A stretch of DNA of 64,000 nucleotides from Chionoecetes opilio (taxonomy: Eukaryota; Arthropoda; Malacostraca; Decapoda; Majidae), in contig JACEEZ010013983.1 in the NCBI GenBank assembly GCA_016584305.1, positions 165,001 through 229,000 of the forward strand, read 5' to 3'. The notes below the pieces were generated by a model. It made no database searches and was not told where the DNA came from. It saw only the letters and a program-made list of their open reading frames with translations. The translations under genes and the position numbers were made by a program. Below are positions 48,868 to 63,854 of the stretch, piece after piece. Each line of letters opens with the position of its first letter. Positions within the stretch are counted from its first letter, which is position 1.

Positions 48868-48906
48868 TCCGCCAACGAAGTTGGAGGGGTTATGTTTTCA
48901 CCCCGA

Positions 48907-48949
<43 letters not shown>

Positions 48950-49148
48950 GTCTGTCTGTCTGCTGTTTGTTAGTGTACAGGATTTCTCGAAAAGTTATGA
49001 ATAGATTTGGACCAAACTCGGTATACCAAGTCTATTTGGTATAAGGAAAAAATGTTTTTATTTTGGATGAAATCTATTGACAACTGTTGCCATGGCAACC
49101 AATTGATGAAATATTCGGCCGGAGGTATGCACTCAGTATGAGTGCATA

Positions 49149-49197
<49 letters not shown>

Positions 49198-49275
49198 TAA
49201 TAATATATATATATATATTTTAATATATATACGTTATTTGATAAATATTCGGGCGGAGGTATGCGCTCTACTGAG
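48868..49275 (+). mobile_element. MITE with ACCTCCGCC ends, split by a (TA)n tract, copy 2
   Basis: Starts TTACCTCCGCCAACGAAG, then GGGGTTATG, a TCTG tetranucleotide run (48906-48960), ATTTGGACCAAACTCGG and TTGCCATGGCAACC. It then has an inner GGCCGGAGGTATGCACTCAG, about 80 bp of TA, and the outer GGGCGGAGGTATGCGCTCTA. It is the same family as 19095-19549 in the opposite orientation. Confidence 0.8.
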
Positions 49276-49771
49276 TCCCCAACCCCCTAGTTTGTTACTG
49301 TGTCTGTTATTAGGGATATTTTTGACTTTGCCTTATGTCACAATAAGAAATTATAAATGATGGAAGTTTTTTTTGTTTTGATGGAAGTTTTTGTTCGTAG
49401 CAGAATCCGGTACATTTCATACAAAGAACATTCCTAGTTTGACCCCCTGGGGAAGTGTTCAGTCGATGTAACTATACGTCTGTCTTTCACAATATACTGA
49501 TCTACTTCACATTTTCATGAGTTGATTTATTTAATGCTCCGTGACTAGCTACTGAACTAGCAGTGAATAGCAACTGCGAGTGGTGAAATATTTCCTTTGC
49601 TTCCAAAATGTTTGTCATAATGTAATACATAGAAAAGGTGATACTGACTAGCTTGATAATGCCCGAAAATTATTATCAGACAACACTGGCGCATGTCCAC
49701 AAACATCATGTCTTCCTTAGCAACCATCCTCATGCACCCACACTTACACCCTAAAACATTCTTATCTGTCG
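49276..49771. other. No gene recognised
   Basis: AT-rich DNA repeated at 53087-53577. No signal is seen. Confidence 0.45.
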
Positions 49772-49987
49772 TTAACCCCTTCGCGCCCAGACCTTTCCTT
49801 TGCTATAAAAAATTCTTTTATGTTGTCGAGCCATAAAATTACGAAAAGTAACTAAATATACCAAATTAGTTAGTTGACAAGGATCTAAACAGGTAATATC
49901 TAAAAAAATATTGTTTATATTAACTAATTTTCGTCTAATGGTAGCCAAATTACAATAAAAAATTACGTTCGGGGTCCAAAGGGCTAA
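49772..49987. mobile_element. TTAACCC-ended MITE, copy 3
   Basis: Begins TTAACCCCTTCGCGCCCAGA and ends TTCGGGGTCCAAAGGGCTAA. Core as in copy 2 (CTTTGCTATAAAAA, ACAAGGATCTAAACAGG). Confidence 0.8.
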
Positions 49988-50478
49988 GTAAAATAAGTGT
50001 TCCTCACATGCTACCCTGCAAAGCGTGTCTGCTTAAAAGACCTGGTGCAAAGTGGAGACAGGCAAGCGTTCAATTATTCAGTGCGTCTTATTGTAGGTTC
50101 GCCGTTCTATTTTGGAACACGGCATTAGCGGCTCGTCCCGTCGTTTACAGAAGGGTCTATCGTGCATGTTATGTGCCATTGTTGGAAGACAGGCACGTGA
50201 AGTTGTACATATTTTGATGTAATATGTACTAAAATTATAGTTTGTAGATGTTCCTGGTGTCGTTTCTCGTTGTTGGTGAAGGCAGTGTTAGTTTTGATTG
50301 TATTCTAAAAGAAAATTGTTAAGTTTTGCTACAGAGTTTAAAAGGCAATCTTGGTCACCTTCCTGGCCCTTTCCCCCCAGCGCAAAAAGACTCCCGTTTA
50401 GCTTGTTCCTCTTCCATCACTTCGACTCATCGCTGTTGTTCCCCCAGTGATGCAAGGGAAACATAATGCCTCTAGAGC

Positions 50479-51092
50479 AGTGGTTCTCAAACTGGGGGTA
50501 ATTTCCCCGCGGGGGCAATGAAGCCGTTTCTGGGAGGTAACGAGGCACTTTCTGAAAGTAATAGTTCGCTGGAGTAAATTTATAAATAATAATAAATAAA
50601 AAAAATAAACAAATAAATAAATAAAAAAAATAAATAATATAAATACAGAAGTAAAAAACTAATACTAATATCCAGAGATCGGGAAAATATGGAAGTACGT
50701 AACAAATATTTTTTTCACATAAAACAGTGCTTTTTGCAAAAAAAAACTTAAATTATGATTTCTGCTAGAGATGTACCTGAAATGGCCAAAATAACAAAAA
50801 TTTTTATCCTCTGCAAGTGATAATTTCATTCCTGTCTGTCCACTGATGGGTCAGACTGACAGCGGTATTTCAGTCTTCTGATTTATGTCTAATTATTATA
50901 ATTGAGTTAAAAGTTTACAGGAGTTTGGTTACGGAATGGAGCCAGCAGATACAGCAAATCTGAATTCGCCCAGGCCATGTGATTAAGAGGAGCTTTCGTC
51001 TATAAAAATGTGTTGACTGACAGAAGACAGCGCCTGACAGAAAAAGCTGAGCAAAATCTGGTTACAAATTGTTTTTTTCAATCTTCAGCAGT
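50479..51092 (+). mobile_element. hAT element remnant, truncated at junction, copy 1
   Basis: Begins CAGTGGTTCTCAAACTGGGG, a typical hAT end. Near 50980-51060 it encodes, with errors, the same C-terminal transposase segment seen more clearly at 54740-54890. It is cut at the N (51093). Confidence 0.7.
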
Positions 51093-51093
51093 N
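51093..51093. other. Single N at duplication junction
   Basis: An unresolved base where the sequence jumps from hAT DNA back to LINE DNA matching 47224 onward. This is the same architecture as at 28213. Confidence 0.9.
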
Positions 51094-51831
51094 TACTTAC
51101 GTTTTTCGATATGCTTGAAAATTTTCTTAATGAAAAAGAATGACCCCTCCACCTGTTTTATGCGGCGAAAAATTTGGGAATGTCTATAGCGGAATGGCTA
51201 TTTCCTAATAAAGTTTATTTTTTGGGTTTTGCCCCAACTTCATGATATGACGATATCTGGCGTTTCGGCAAAACGTAGCTAAAAATTCTTTACGCTTTAA
51301 AAAATGTTTTGGGCTTTTGGGTAGAGAAATTTTTAATTCCTTGATATTTTTGGTTTAACCTTGCGTGAGGGTTTACCGGGGGGCGTCTACGGCCCATTTT
51401 TTTCAGGGCGCTTGTTTAAGTTACTTTGTTAGTTTTTTGGGGAAACGGGAGGGGGACCGCGTTGCTGGGGGTAAAAAAGGGGGTTTAAAAGGTGATGCTG
51501 CTACCCCCCGTCCGCTCGTCGTTTTTTGATCTGTAAAAAAAAATTTATCTTTTAGCAAAAGTCCTAATCGTGCTGGCCGAGGGGGTGAGGGGGATCCGTC
51601 CCCCAAATAGATGGAACCCCTCAACCGGGAGGGATCCTCGAGAAATTTACCCCAGAAGTTGGGAAGTCTACTTCTCCTGTGAAAAAGAGACCTCAGTCGG
51701 TTATTTGCGCTAAAAGCCTTTATCAAAAACGTTCCCCTACTCCTATCTCGGGAGAATTTCCTGAAAAAAGAATATTAGTTTTAGTCTTAAATTTCCGGAT
51801 CAACTTCCTGGCAGACAGGGAGGGGGCATTT
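51094..51831 (-). mobile_element. LINE 5' part, noisy duplicate
   Basis: Counterpart of 47224-47980, including a damaged SGNH segment (SARKLIRKFKTKTN). It has many one-base indels and G/A runs relative to the first copy. Confidence 0.8.
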
Positions 51832-52026
51832 TTAAACCCTTTTTCACCCCCCAATCTTTCCTTTCTTAGAAATCGTGTTGTTAGCCAAAAATTGCAAAAA
51901 ATAATTAAATTGCCAAAGACCAACCAAAGATACTAAAAGGTATATCTATAAAAATTTTTTATTAATTAAAAGTCTTATGGTCCCCAAATACAATAAAAAA
52001 TTACGTTCTGGGACTCAAAGGGGGAA
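51832..52026. mobile_element. TTAACCC-ended MITE, copy 4 (noisy)
   Basis: Counterpart of 47981-48185 with several lost bases (TTTAAACCCTTTTTC start, GGACTCAAAGGGG end). Confidence 0.7.
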
Positions 52027-52261
52027 AGCTCAGAAGATATTATTTCCCAAAAATTGTTAAAAAATAGAAGAGATGCACCAAAGATGAGGAACATATGCAG
52101 CCGTACTTTGACTTTAATTTTTCAGAAAACGCACCAGAGTAGTTATCCCCGGTCACTGCAAAAAATGTGGCCACAGCTGTCGAAATTTTTTTTAACTATG
52201 AAAGGGGGGGGGCTATGCTCGTATAAATTAGGTGATTCGTATAATTTGTATACTCTGTTAT

Positions 52262-52354
52262 AGAGAGAGAGAGAGGAGAGAGGGGGGAGAGAGAGAGAGA
52301 GAGAGAGAAGAGAAAGGGGGAGAGAGAAAAGAGAGAGAGAGAGAGAGAGAGAGA

Positions 52355-52392
<38 letters not shown>
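52262..52392. repeat. (GA)n tract, impure
   Basis: Counterpart of 48428-48546 but with GGGGG and AAAA slips. Confidence 0.92.
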
Positions 52393-52396
<4 letters not shown>

Positions 52397-52691
52397 AAAA
52401 ATGGATAGATATGAGTTTATGAATGACAAAATACATAACTGTCCACATCTAAAAACAAATACATTCACCATATAATTTTTATTTTCCCCCGTTTAATGGT
52501 CGTTTTTTTCAAGTATCTCCAACTTTTCCCCAAATCACTTTACACACCCATTGCTCCCTTTTGATTGATCTCGCCTTTGCTCTTTCCTTCACTATCTCAC
52601 TCATTATTACGTCGGTGAGCGCGTTCAGCACACGTTCTTTTGTTTTGTACAAGTGTTAATTGCCGTCTACGAAGAATGTCAGTTTTATTTT

Positions 52692-52734
52692 TACCTCCGC
52701 CAACGAAGTTGGAGGGGTTATGTTTTCACCCCGA

Positions 52735-52773
<39 letters not shown>

Positions 52774-52965
52774 GTCTGTCTGTCTGTCTGTTTGTTAGTG
52801 TACAGGATTTCTCAAAAGTTATGAATAGATTTGGACCAAACTCGGTATACCAAGTCTATTTGGTATAAGGAAGAACTGATTTAATTTTGGATGAAATCTA
52901 TTGACAACTGTTGCCATGGCAACCAATTGATGAAATATTCGGCCGGAGGTATGCACTCAGTATGA

Positions 52966-53034
<69 letters not shown>

Positions 53035-53086
53035 ATACGTATATTTGATGAAATATTCGGGCGGAGGTATGCGCTCTACTGAGTGC
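52692..53086 (+). mobile_element. MITE with ACCTCCGCC ends, split by (TA)n, copy 3
   Basis: Counterpart of 48868-49275. ACCTCCGCCAACGAAG start, TCTG run at 52737-52790, inner GGCCGGAGG at about 52941, about 65 bp of TA, and outer GGGCGGAGG at about 53059. Confidence 0.8.
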
Positions 53087-53577
53087 CAACCCCCTAGTTT
53101 GTTACTGTGTCTGTTATTAGGGATATTTAGACTTTGCCTTATGTCACAATAAGAAATTATAAATGATGGAAGTTTTTCTGTTTTGATGGAAGTTTTTGTT
53201 CGTAGCAGAATCCGGTACATTTCATACAAAGAACATTCCTAGTTTGACACCTGGGGAAGTGTTCAGTCGATGTAACTATACGTCTGTCTTACACAATATA
53301 CTGTATCTACTTCACATTTTCATGAGTTGATTTTATTTAATGCTCCGTGACTAGCTACTGAACTAGCAGTGAACTAGCAACTGCGAGTGGTGAAATATTT
53401 CCTTTGCTTCCAAAATGTTTGTCATAATGTAATACATAGGAAAAGGTGATACTGACTAGCTTGAATAATGACGAAATTATTATCAGACAACACTGGCGCA
53501 TGTCCACAAACATCATGTCTTCCTTAGCAACCATCCTCATGCATCACACTTACACCCTAAAACATTCTTATCTGTCG

Positions 53578-53791
53578 TTAACCCCTTCGCGCCCAGACCT
53601 TTCCTTTGCTATAAAAAATCGTATGATGTCGAGCCATAAAATTACGAAAAGTAACTAAATATACCAAATTAGTTAGTTGACAAGGATACTAAACAGGTAA
53701 TATCTATAAAATATTGTTTATATTAACTAATTTTCGTCTAATGGTAGCCAAATTACAATAGAAATTACGTTCTGGGTCCCAAAGGGCTAAG
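53578..53791. mobile_element. TTAACCC-ended MITE, copy 5
   Basis: TTAACCCCTTCGCGCCCAGA start and TTCTGGGTCCCAAAGGGCTAA-type end. This is the cleanest copy and the counterpart of 49772-49987. Confidence 0.82.
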
Positions 53792-54276
53792 TAAAATAAG
53801 TGTTCCTCACATGCTACCCCTGCAAAGCGTGTCTGCTTCAAGACCTGGTGCGAGTGGAGACAGGCAAGCGTTCAATTATTCAGTGCGTCTTATTGTAGGT
53901 TCGCCGTTCTATTTCTGGAACACGGCATTAGCGGCTCGTCCCGTCGTTTACAGAAGGGTCTATCGTGCATGTTATGTGCCATTGTTGGAAGACAGGCACG
54001 TGAAGTTGTACATATTTTGATGTAATATGTACTAAAATTATTAGTTTGTAGATGTTCCTGGTGTCGTTCTCGTTGTTGGTGAAGGCAGTGTTAGTTTTGA
54101 TCTGTTATTCTAAAAGAAATTGTTAAGTTTTGCTACAGAGTTTAGAGCAATCTTGGTCACCTTCCTGGCCCTCCTCCCAGCGCACAAGACTCCTGTTTAG
54201 CTTGTCCTCTCTCCATCACTTCTGACTCATCGCTGTTGATTCCCACAGTGATGCAAGGAAACATAATGCCTCTAGA
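53792..54276. other. No gene recognised
   Basis: Counterpart of 49988-50478. A short frame (about 69 codons) is partly kept between the duplicates but starts at a non-ATG codon and has no domain. Confidence 0.4.
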
Positions 54277-54990
54277 GCAGTGGTTCTCAAACTGGGGGTA
54301 ACTACCCCCGCGGGGGCAATGAAGCCGTTTCTGGGAGGTAACGAGGCACTTTCTGAAAGTAATAGTTCGCTGGAGTAAATTTATAAATAATAATAAATAA
54401 ATAAATAAACAAATAAATAAATAAATAAATAAATTAATATATAATACAGAAGTAAATAAACTAATACTAATATCCAGAGATCGGGAAAATATGTGAAGTA
54501 CGTAACAAATATTTTTTTCACATAAAACAGTGCTTTTTGCAAAAAAAAACTTAAATTATGATTTCTGCTAGAGATGTACCTGAAATGGCCAAAATAACAA
54601 AATTTTTATCCTCTGCAAGTGATAATTTCATGTCCTGTCTGTCCACTGATGGGTCAGACTGACAGCGGTATTTCAGTCTTCTGATTTATGTCTAATTATT
54701 ATAATTGAGTTAAAAGTTTACAGAGTTTGGTTAACGGAATGGAGCCAGCAGATACAGCAAATCTGAAATTCGCCCCAGCTGCCAATGTGGATTTAGAGAG
54801 GAGCTTCTCAGTCTATAAAAATGTGTTGACTGACAGAAGACAGCGCCTGACAGAAAAAAGCTGAGCAAAATCATGGTTACAAATTGTTTTTTCAATCGTT
54901 CAGCAGTCTGAGCTATATATATTTTATAGTACAATGTTTTGTATACATTTATGTTGCCAGAATTTCATTCGGGGAGAATCGTTAGCTAAT
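54277..54990 (+). mobile_element. hAT element remnant with transposase C-terminus, copy 2
   Basis: Begins CAGTGGTTCTCAAACTGGGG. Bases about 54770-54895 encode AANVDLERSFSVYKNVLTDR and then RQRLTEK. This matches the C-terminal dimerisation (hATC) segment of hAT transposases, where an (E/D)R-(S/T)FS-x-YK-x-(I/V)LTDRR run is typical. The rest of the transposase is missing and a frameshift follows. The right terminus was not located, so the end coordinate is approximate. Confidence 0.78.
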
Positions 54991-55297
54991 TCAAAAAGTT
55001 AATCATAATCCTTTCCATTTTTTTCATTTTATTTAGCTATATGTACTTAATTTCAGTTTATGGCTTGCTGATCATCCAGTATTATATAAGGCTAGTGTTT
55101 TGAAATATCAATAGATTTCAGGGGGAATCCACACCTGTCCCTCCTCTTGGAGATTGTGGTTCATGACTGTACATAACATAGTTAATAGGACGGATCCGAA
55201 CACATGAGCGACAGGTAGTTGGCCTACTGTACATTTTGTACGGTACAAGCGTCTAACTCGGGGTATTGCGCATCTCTGTATATCGGGTCGTGAGTTA
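54991..55297. other. No gene recognised
   Basis: Short AT-rich interval between the hAT remnant and the LINE fragment. Confidence 0.4.
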
Positions 55298-55862
<565 letters not shown>

Positions 55863-56067
55863 TTCACATCTTTTCCTCCCTCTCTCCCTATTTATTGTCT
55901 CTCCCACTTCCTCCTTCCCTCCCTATTTATTGTCTCTCCCACTTCCTCCTTCCCTCCCTCTCCCTTCTTGCCTGCTTTCTAGGGACGCAACCAGGGAGAG
56001 GGAGGAAAGCAAGCAAGATTAAAGGTTTAGAAAAAAAAGACAACAGAACAATTAATACTCAGAACAG

Positions 56068-56968
<901 letters not shown>

Positions 56969-57460
56969 TGGGTGCTCCATAGCTCAGTGGTAAAGTGTTG
57001 GTGTTTCAATACATCAGCAAAAAGGTGATGGGTTCGATTCCCCCACAAATCCATTACGGATTTCAAATCTTTACCGAGCTCGGACCCCGTCCCCCCCTCA
57101 AACCCTCTGGCGGTCTGTCGACCTCCCTCCCTCTGGCCAGGGGAAGGTAACTGATAGGCAAGACGAGGGTGAGAGGATCCCCGTCCCATCCCATCCCCCG
57201 TCCATCGACCTGCCTCCCTCTGGCCAAGAGAAGGTAACTGATAGACCCCCCCCCTACCCCTCCCGTCCACCTACCTCCCTCCCTCTGGCCAGGGGAAGGT
57301 AACTGGTGGATGAGAGCTCCCCCATTCTAATCCCCCTCCCACCCTCTGACCGCCCATCAACCTCCCTCCCAGAGAAGGTAACTGATGGACGAGACGTGGG
57401 TGAGAGTATCCCTAAAAAAAAAAAAAAAAAAATAGTAAAAAAAAAAAAAATTGTAACAAT
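56969..57460 (+). mobile_element. tRNA-derived SINE with a minisatellite body and poly(A)
   Basis: The head at about 56972-57045 has an A box (TAGCTCAGTGGTAAAG) and a B box (GGTTCGATTCC). The body is four imperfect 65-87 bp units, each containing CCTCCCTCTGGCCAGGG and AAGGTAACTGAT and most containing GACGAG...GTGAGAG, spanning 57105-57410. It ends in A runs (57415-57451). Tandem body units in a SINE are unusual. It was seen only once here. Confidence 0.65.
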
Positions 57461-58119
57461 AGTAATGGGTTGTAATAGTAATGATAATAGTAATGGGGTA
57501 AATTAGTTCATAGTAATGGGAGGTTGTATCTGATGGGAGAGATGTGGTAGGGTCCACGTCATGGGTGGTTCAAGGGTCGTCAGGATAGGTTGCAGGGTCG
57601 ACGTGATGACAGGTAGGGTCAAAGTGAAGGAAGGGTAGTAAGGGTTTGGTTAGGGGTCCACATGATGGATCCGGTTCGAAGGGGCGTACTGAGTTCACTC
57701 AGTGCGTATTTGCGTTCTCGCATCGGACCCCAGACCCTAGCCCCCAGGCCCGCCCCTCGCCCAGACCCCCACCACCATCCAACAGCACCCCAGCGCCTAG
57801 CCAACCCAAGGTTCATTGCCCACCACGCCCACCACCCAGGATAGGCAAGGAGACCAATCCCACCAACCCTCAGGTACTAAAGGTATATGTAATAGAATAT
57901 TCTATCCAATTAAATTAAATTAATAAGGGTTAATAGTGGGGTAAAAAATAAATAAAATATAAAAAATAAATATAAAAGTAATCTCTAAAAACTAAAACTA
58001 AAAAATTATAAATTTGATTAATAATTTTTACTTATTATCTATTATATTATTATTTATATAATTTCTTTACTTCTATATATTTTTTCTCTCTCTCTTCTCT
58101 TTTATATTTTTTTTTACTG

Positions 58120-58123
<4 letters not shown>
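57461..58123. other. No gene recognised
   Basis: Begins with AGTAATGG-type imperfect repeats (57461-57525). A C-rich stretch (57720-57840) gives a Pro-rich frame that starts at a non-ATG codon and has no domain. It ends AT-rich. Confidence 0.45.
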
Positions 58124-58182
<59 letters not shown>

Positions 58183-58281
58183 ACAGAGAGAAAAAAATAT
58201 ATATATAAGTAAATAATAAATAAAAGTATGTGTGTGTACGAATAACCAAAGGCCAGTAGTAGTAGTAGTAGTAGTAGTAGT

Positions 58282-58347
<66 letters not shown>
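58124..58347. repeat. (TA)n and (TAG)n microsatellites
   Basis: TA tract at 58124-58171, mixed linker, then about 90 bp of TAG at 58256-58347 with one slip. Confidence 0.95.
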
Positions 58348-58348
<1 letters not shown>

Positions 58349-58439
58349 AGAAGGAGCATGAGTTCGTCTTATGGCATCTGGCTCATATAAAATGCATTAA
58401 CAATTAAGCATTCCAATAATTTTCTTTCCTTTAACTTCA

Positions 58440-58531
58440 CATAACTGAAAAGGAATGGGGTAGGGGTAATGGTGATCTATCACAGCACTGCTGGGGGTAA
58501 TAATGCCAAAAAGTTTGAGAACCACTGCAAG
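58440..58531 (-). mobile_element. hAT terminus fragment
   Basis: On the minus strand from 58530: CAGTGGTTCTCAAACTTTTT, then GGCATTATTACCCCCAGCAG. This is a typical hAT end followed by a matching CCCC-rich subterminal region. No opposite end or target duplication was found, so it is a fragment. Confidence 0.6.
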
Positions 58532-60417
58532 TCTAGGGCAACATTTAAAAGAGCATCAACACTTACACAAAGCTTCAAATGTAAGAGTTTTCCCGCAAGG
58601 TAACATAGAACACAGGCATAACAAATATTAACTAGCCATCCACCATGACCAAATTGAAAGGAGGTGGAGAGTAAGAACAACAAACTTATAAATCTTAAGT
58701 AAAATTCCAAAGTTGTAAGCGTTTTGAAGGAATACTAACACAGATCCTATTTTGTGAGACCCTTTTTTATCAGGAAGGAGAGGCAAAACTTATCAAACGG
58801 TGCGTTGTGTTTGTGGCCTCAACACCAGATACAGCAGGGTCTCTCAAGTGGCAGGTTTATCCATATTAAACATAGATTTACACGAAAGAACAACACCTGC
58901 TGGGTTTTGCTTCTCAGACGCTAACTGTACAGTCTTTGTTACTGTACGTTTGTAGCTTCAGGTGATTGCATCTTGTAGAAATATATCGCTGAACATAATT
59001 TTACATATTTTCAGTCTTAGAATGTCTGAAGATATTTCTATGGAGGAGTTAAGATAAAAAGACTATAGTGGATTTGTATTAATTTTCATTGTATACATGA
59101 GGATGAATCAACTTAATGAAACTGAAAAATGACGGAGCATTTCAATTTGGCGTTCTATATTGTAAAGAAAGGGTGCGGAGAATTGTAGTCAATATCTCAA
59201 ATGCCTCGATCACAACTCCCTCACACGTGCGACTATTCATTAATTATTCGTGTTATGTAGGTTATACACAAATGAGACACATGGTCTGGCACACTGGAGA
59301 CAGTCTCTCCTGAATCATATTTCCAGAAGTGGCACCTCATACGCATTAACAGAGTGCCCATTTCGCCTCATTGTACTTGTATTACAGGGGTCTATAGAGC
59401 CCTGTTACTGTACACTGCCTACCCTCCATCACATGATCTCCTCTTTCCTGGTTGGGAAGCTTTAGTTTACGTCCTTGAAGGTTTGTAAAAACTTTAGATA
59501 CTTAAATACTCAACAAAGTTTAGCTCGCAAGTGGAGTTTTATTTTTAGATCTATGGCCCTCTTTTGAAACCCCTTTGGAGTTAGGCGAGGAAGGAAGGTG
59601 TGTGCACTGGTCTACTTTTAGTTTTTCAGATGTGAAAACCAGATTGTCGTGTGGAATGGTAGAGCTGTATGTATTGCTGCATGTCAGGTTAGGTTTGATA
59701 TTTATGTAAGCATCGAATGGGGACTTGAATCTCGGGTTAGAAATTATCTGTGTAGTTATGTAGCATGGATGTATTTTTTTTCTATTTATTATAAATTACG
59801 TTCTTACATTGTAAATACTGAATTATATTGATCAGTGCTTATATTATAATAATGTTATAGAGAGCACTACATTAGGTACTTTAGAATATTGCAAATTGGT
59901 TTGAAAACATAGAACAACAGAAAAATAGAAATTGTTATTATTGACATCAAAGAATGAATATACAGATCTCAAAGTAAATGAATATGTTAGATATCAGGAA
60001 GATGGAAGGATCAGTTTTTTCTCTTGAGAAGGAGTGACCTTTCAGGCGAGGGGCAAAACGAAGGAGGGAAGTACGAGAGTTGGTCAGGTAAAGGTCATTC
60101 AGGGGGCCTTCTGAAATAATAATTTCTTAACCTTTTCCTCCACACACCAAGGATAGCGATCGATGTCAACTAATTTTGTCTCGTATCAGAATAACAGTGG
60201 TATTTCTGCCCTTGAATGTAGTGTTCACTGACCTATATCACGACGCACTCTGTCAGCCCCGCGGCTCCTCTCGCCTGGGTCACGGGCCGCCAAAACAAGG
60301 CCTCTGCTGCACGCGACCATTTATTGCAAGGCTTTCATGACGCCTAGAGTTTTTGTTTTGTGCCATATACGACTTTGAAAAGTAAATCTGAAAAAGGATC
60401 TGGTCCTCTCCTCAATA

Positions 60418-60418
<1 letters not shown>
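58532..60418. other. No gene recognised (1.9 kb)
   Basis: Unique-looking AT-rich DNA. Short ORFs have no recognisable domain or splice context. Confidence 0.45.

Positions 60419-60477
<59 letters not shown>
60419..60477. repeat. (TG)n microsatellite
   Basis: About 58 bp of pure TG. Confidence 0.97.
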
Positions 60478-61635
<1,158 letters not shown>

Positions 61636-61939
61636 CGGAAACTACTCCAAAATATAAAACAAGCAGGAGTGGCTTGAGCGGCTCCAGGCTAGCGCAGGGC
61701 GAAGAACTTTTCAGTATTAACCTAGACGCCTCCTGAGGTGGAAGGCGAGTCAACAGAGTGATAAACATCCTAGCAGTAGCGAGGTGTATTCACGCCGGAG
61801 TTGTGGCCTTCTCGAGTATACAAAAGGCTGTGTTTGCTCAATTACAGTCCTTTTCTTCGCAGCTTTCCCTCCCCTCAACACCAGCCAACAGGGCTTGGCA
61901 AACGCTCTCCCTCTCCTCGCTCCTCCATCTTTTTACTCT

Positions 61940-62127
61940 CGGTTAGGTTAGGCTAGAACTGAAATAACCGTTTTTAGATATATTATTTTAGTTGGGGTTT
62001 TTTAGGTTTATTTTTGGTTATTTTCGGTTAGTTTAAGTTTAGTTTAGTTTCAGGTTATTTGAGGTTTAATTTAGGTTATTGGAGGTTTATTTTAGGTTAT
62101 TTTGGCTTTTTGGAGCTTATTTGAGGT
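61940..62127. repeat. Degenerate GGTTAGG / AGGTTATTT repeat
   Basis: Starts GGTTAGGTTAGGC, two and a half units of the arthropod telomere repeat TTAGG. It continues as about 150 bp of loosely repeated TTTAGGTTATTT-like units. It is too degenerate to be telomere and may be a minor minisatellite. Confidence 0.6.
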
Positions 62128-62308
62128 ATAAGAGATAATAATAAATTGCAGTATTTTTTCCCTTTCCTTTTCTACTTTCTAATTGGTATAAATTTTCTGT
62201 AAGAGTAATCAGTCTCACTTCCTCCGCGAGAAACTTATACACACCCAGATTAATTATAATAATCACTCCAATATTGACGCATACTGTACGTATATACGCA
62301 CATAGATA

Positions 62309-62370
62309 AATAAGAAAGTACATAAGAAAACAAGGAAGCTACAAGAGGCCGCGAGGCCTACAATGTAGGT
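62309..62370 (-). mobile_element. LINE 3' tail remnant, minus strand
   Basis: ACATAAGAAAACAAGGAAGC followed by TACAAGAGGCCGCGAGGCCT is the complement of the 3' end seen at 9705-9765. The coding part is absent, so only about 55 bp of tail was inserted or survives. Confidence 0.72.
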
Positions 62371-62737
62371 CATTATGCATCATGAATGTATAAATGTACA
62401 GGCCTGCTCACATGCACACATACATAACATGCAACTAACAATAACAAAAAAATTCTTTCCCTGAGCCATAGCGATGAAGGTTAACTATATACAGTCTTCC
62501 TACCTGATAATTTGTGCACGTCCCTTCTCTTTATTTCTTCCTTCTTGTGTCATGGAATCTGTCCGAAATATTTTTCTTTGCTTTGTTTGGTGAAGGCAAA
62601 GTCGCTTGGATTCTGTGGAAGGCTCGGGAAGGGAGCTTGTTACTGGTGGCCCACAGAGCATAAGGCAGCCACGTTTTTAAGCACGTGCAGCGAGGAAGAG
62701 CGAATAAAAGGGAGAAATAAAAGAAGGAAACAAAAGT

Positions 62738-62960
<223 letters not shown>

Positions 62961-63429
62961 CAAAGAAACCGGTCAACAATCCTCTCAACATTTTCAAGAG
63001 CATTATTAGGGTCAGGGTTGTGGTATACCCCGTGTGTCAGGGTGTGTGGCGTGTGGACTCTGGTTGTCACGGCAGGACAGTTGATAGTAGCTCGCTTCGC
63101 CCTCATGGCTCATCTTTCTTCTCGTGAACGTTGTAAGTGGACAGGGTGCAAACACAACTACCCTATTAAAAGTTCGTGTATTACATTTGCGTAAGGAAGA
63201 CGTCTACAATTGGTGAATATTACTGAAAATTAAAATATAAATGAAATAAGTTGAAGCTCTTGAAAAAGAGAACGAAAAAATTACAGCTTCGTTTTATTTT
63301 TCTATGTGGCATCATTTTCTTTGGTCGTTCCGTGCTCGTCGTATTTTCATGTTTTATTCATTGTTATTAGAATTTACTATTTATTGTTTTTGGGGGGAAT
63401 TTTGTGCAATATTTCTTTCCTTAAGAGCC
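62961..63429. other. No gene recognised
   Basis: No recognisable exon or repeat. Confidence 0.4.
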
Positions 63430-63531
63430 CGTCAGGGTGGCAAGGTTGGTAGAGACGTGAGCTCACAATGTGCAGCGTCCCTGTGCATTCGGTCAGCGGT
63501 TCGAGTCCGCCTAGTTCGTGCTGACGTGGCG
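63430..63531 (+). repeat. tRNA-like sequence, possibly a SINE head
   Basis: GGTGGCAAGGTTGGTAGAGA resembles an A-box region and GCGGTTCGAGTCCGCC is a good B box with flanking T-arm pairing. The spacing (about 60 bp) fits a tRNA, but the anticodon arm (around TGCAGCGTCCCTGTGCA) does not fold well. Probably an old SINE head. Confidence 0.35.
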
Positions 63532-63719
63532 GCGCTTTGTATAGTCAATAACCTTGTAGTTGGTACTTGCAAAGTGTCTAGATAGATGAAAATCTTATCT
63601 CTTTCTTAAGATTTATTCTCCGTACATTCTAATAACAAGAATTGCTCCGTGTGTTTCTCCGCTTTCTATTTGTTGCTAGGATTTTACTGAATTAGTTTTC
63701 TTCCTACCACCTCTGTTCT

Positions 63720-63785
63720 GTCGCACGCACGTACGCACACGCACACGTACACACACACACACACACACACGCGCGCGCGCACACA

Positions 63786-63851
<66 letters not shown>
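63720..63851. repeat. (CA)n microsatellite with a CG block
   Basis: CA tract with CGCACACG variants at its start and a (CG)5 block at 63770-63780. Confidence 0.96.

Positions 63852-63854
<3 letters not shown>

Noticed and set aside
57646..57918. Pro-rich 90-codon frame
   Set aside because: It comes from a C-rich stretch, starts at a non-ATG codon and has no domain or splice sites.
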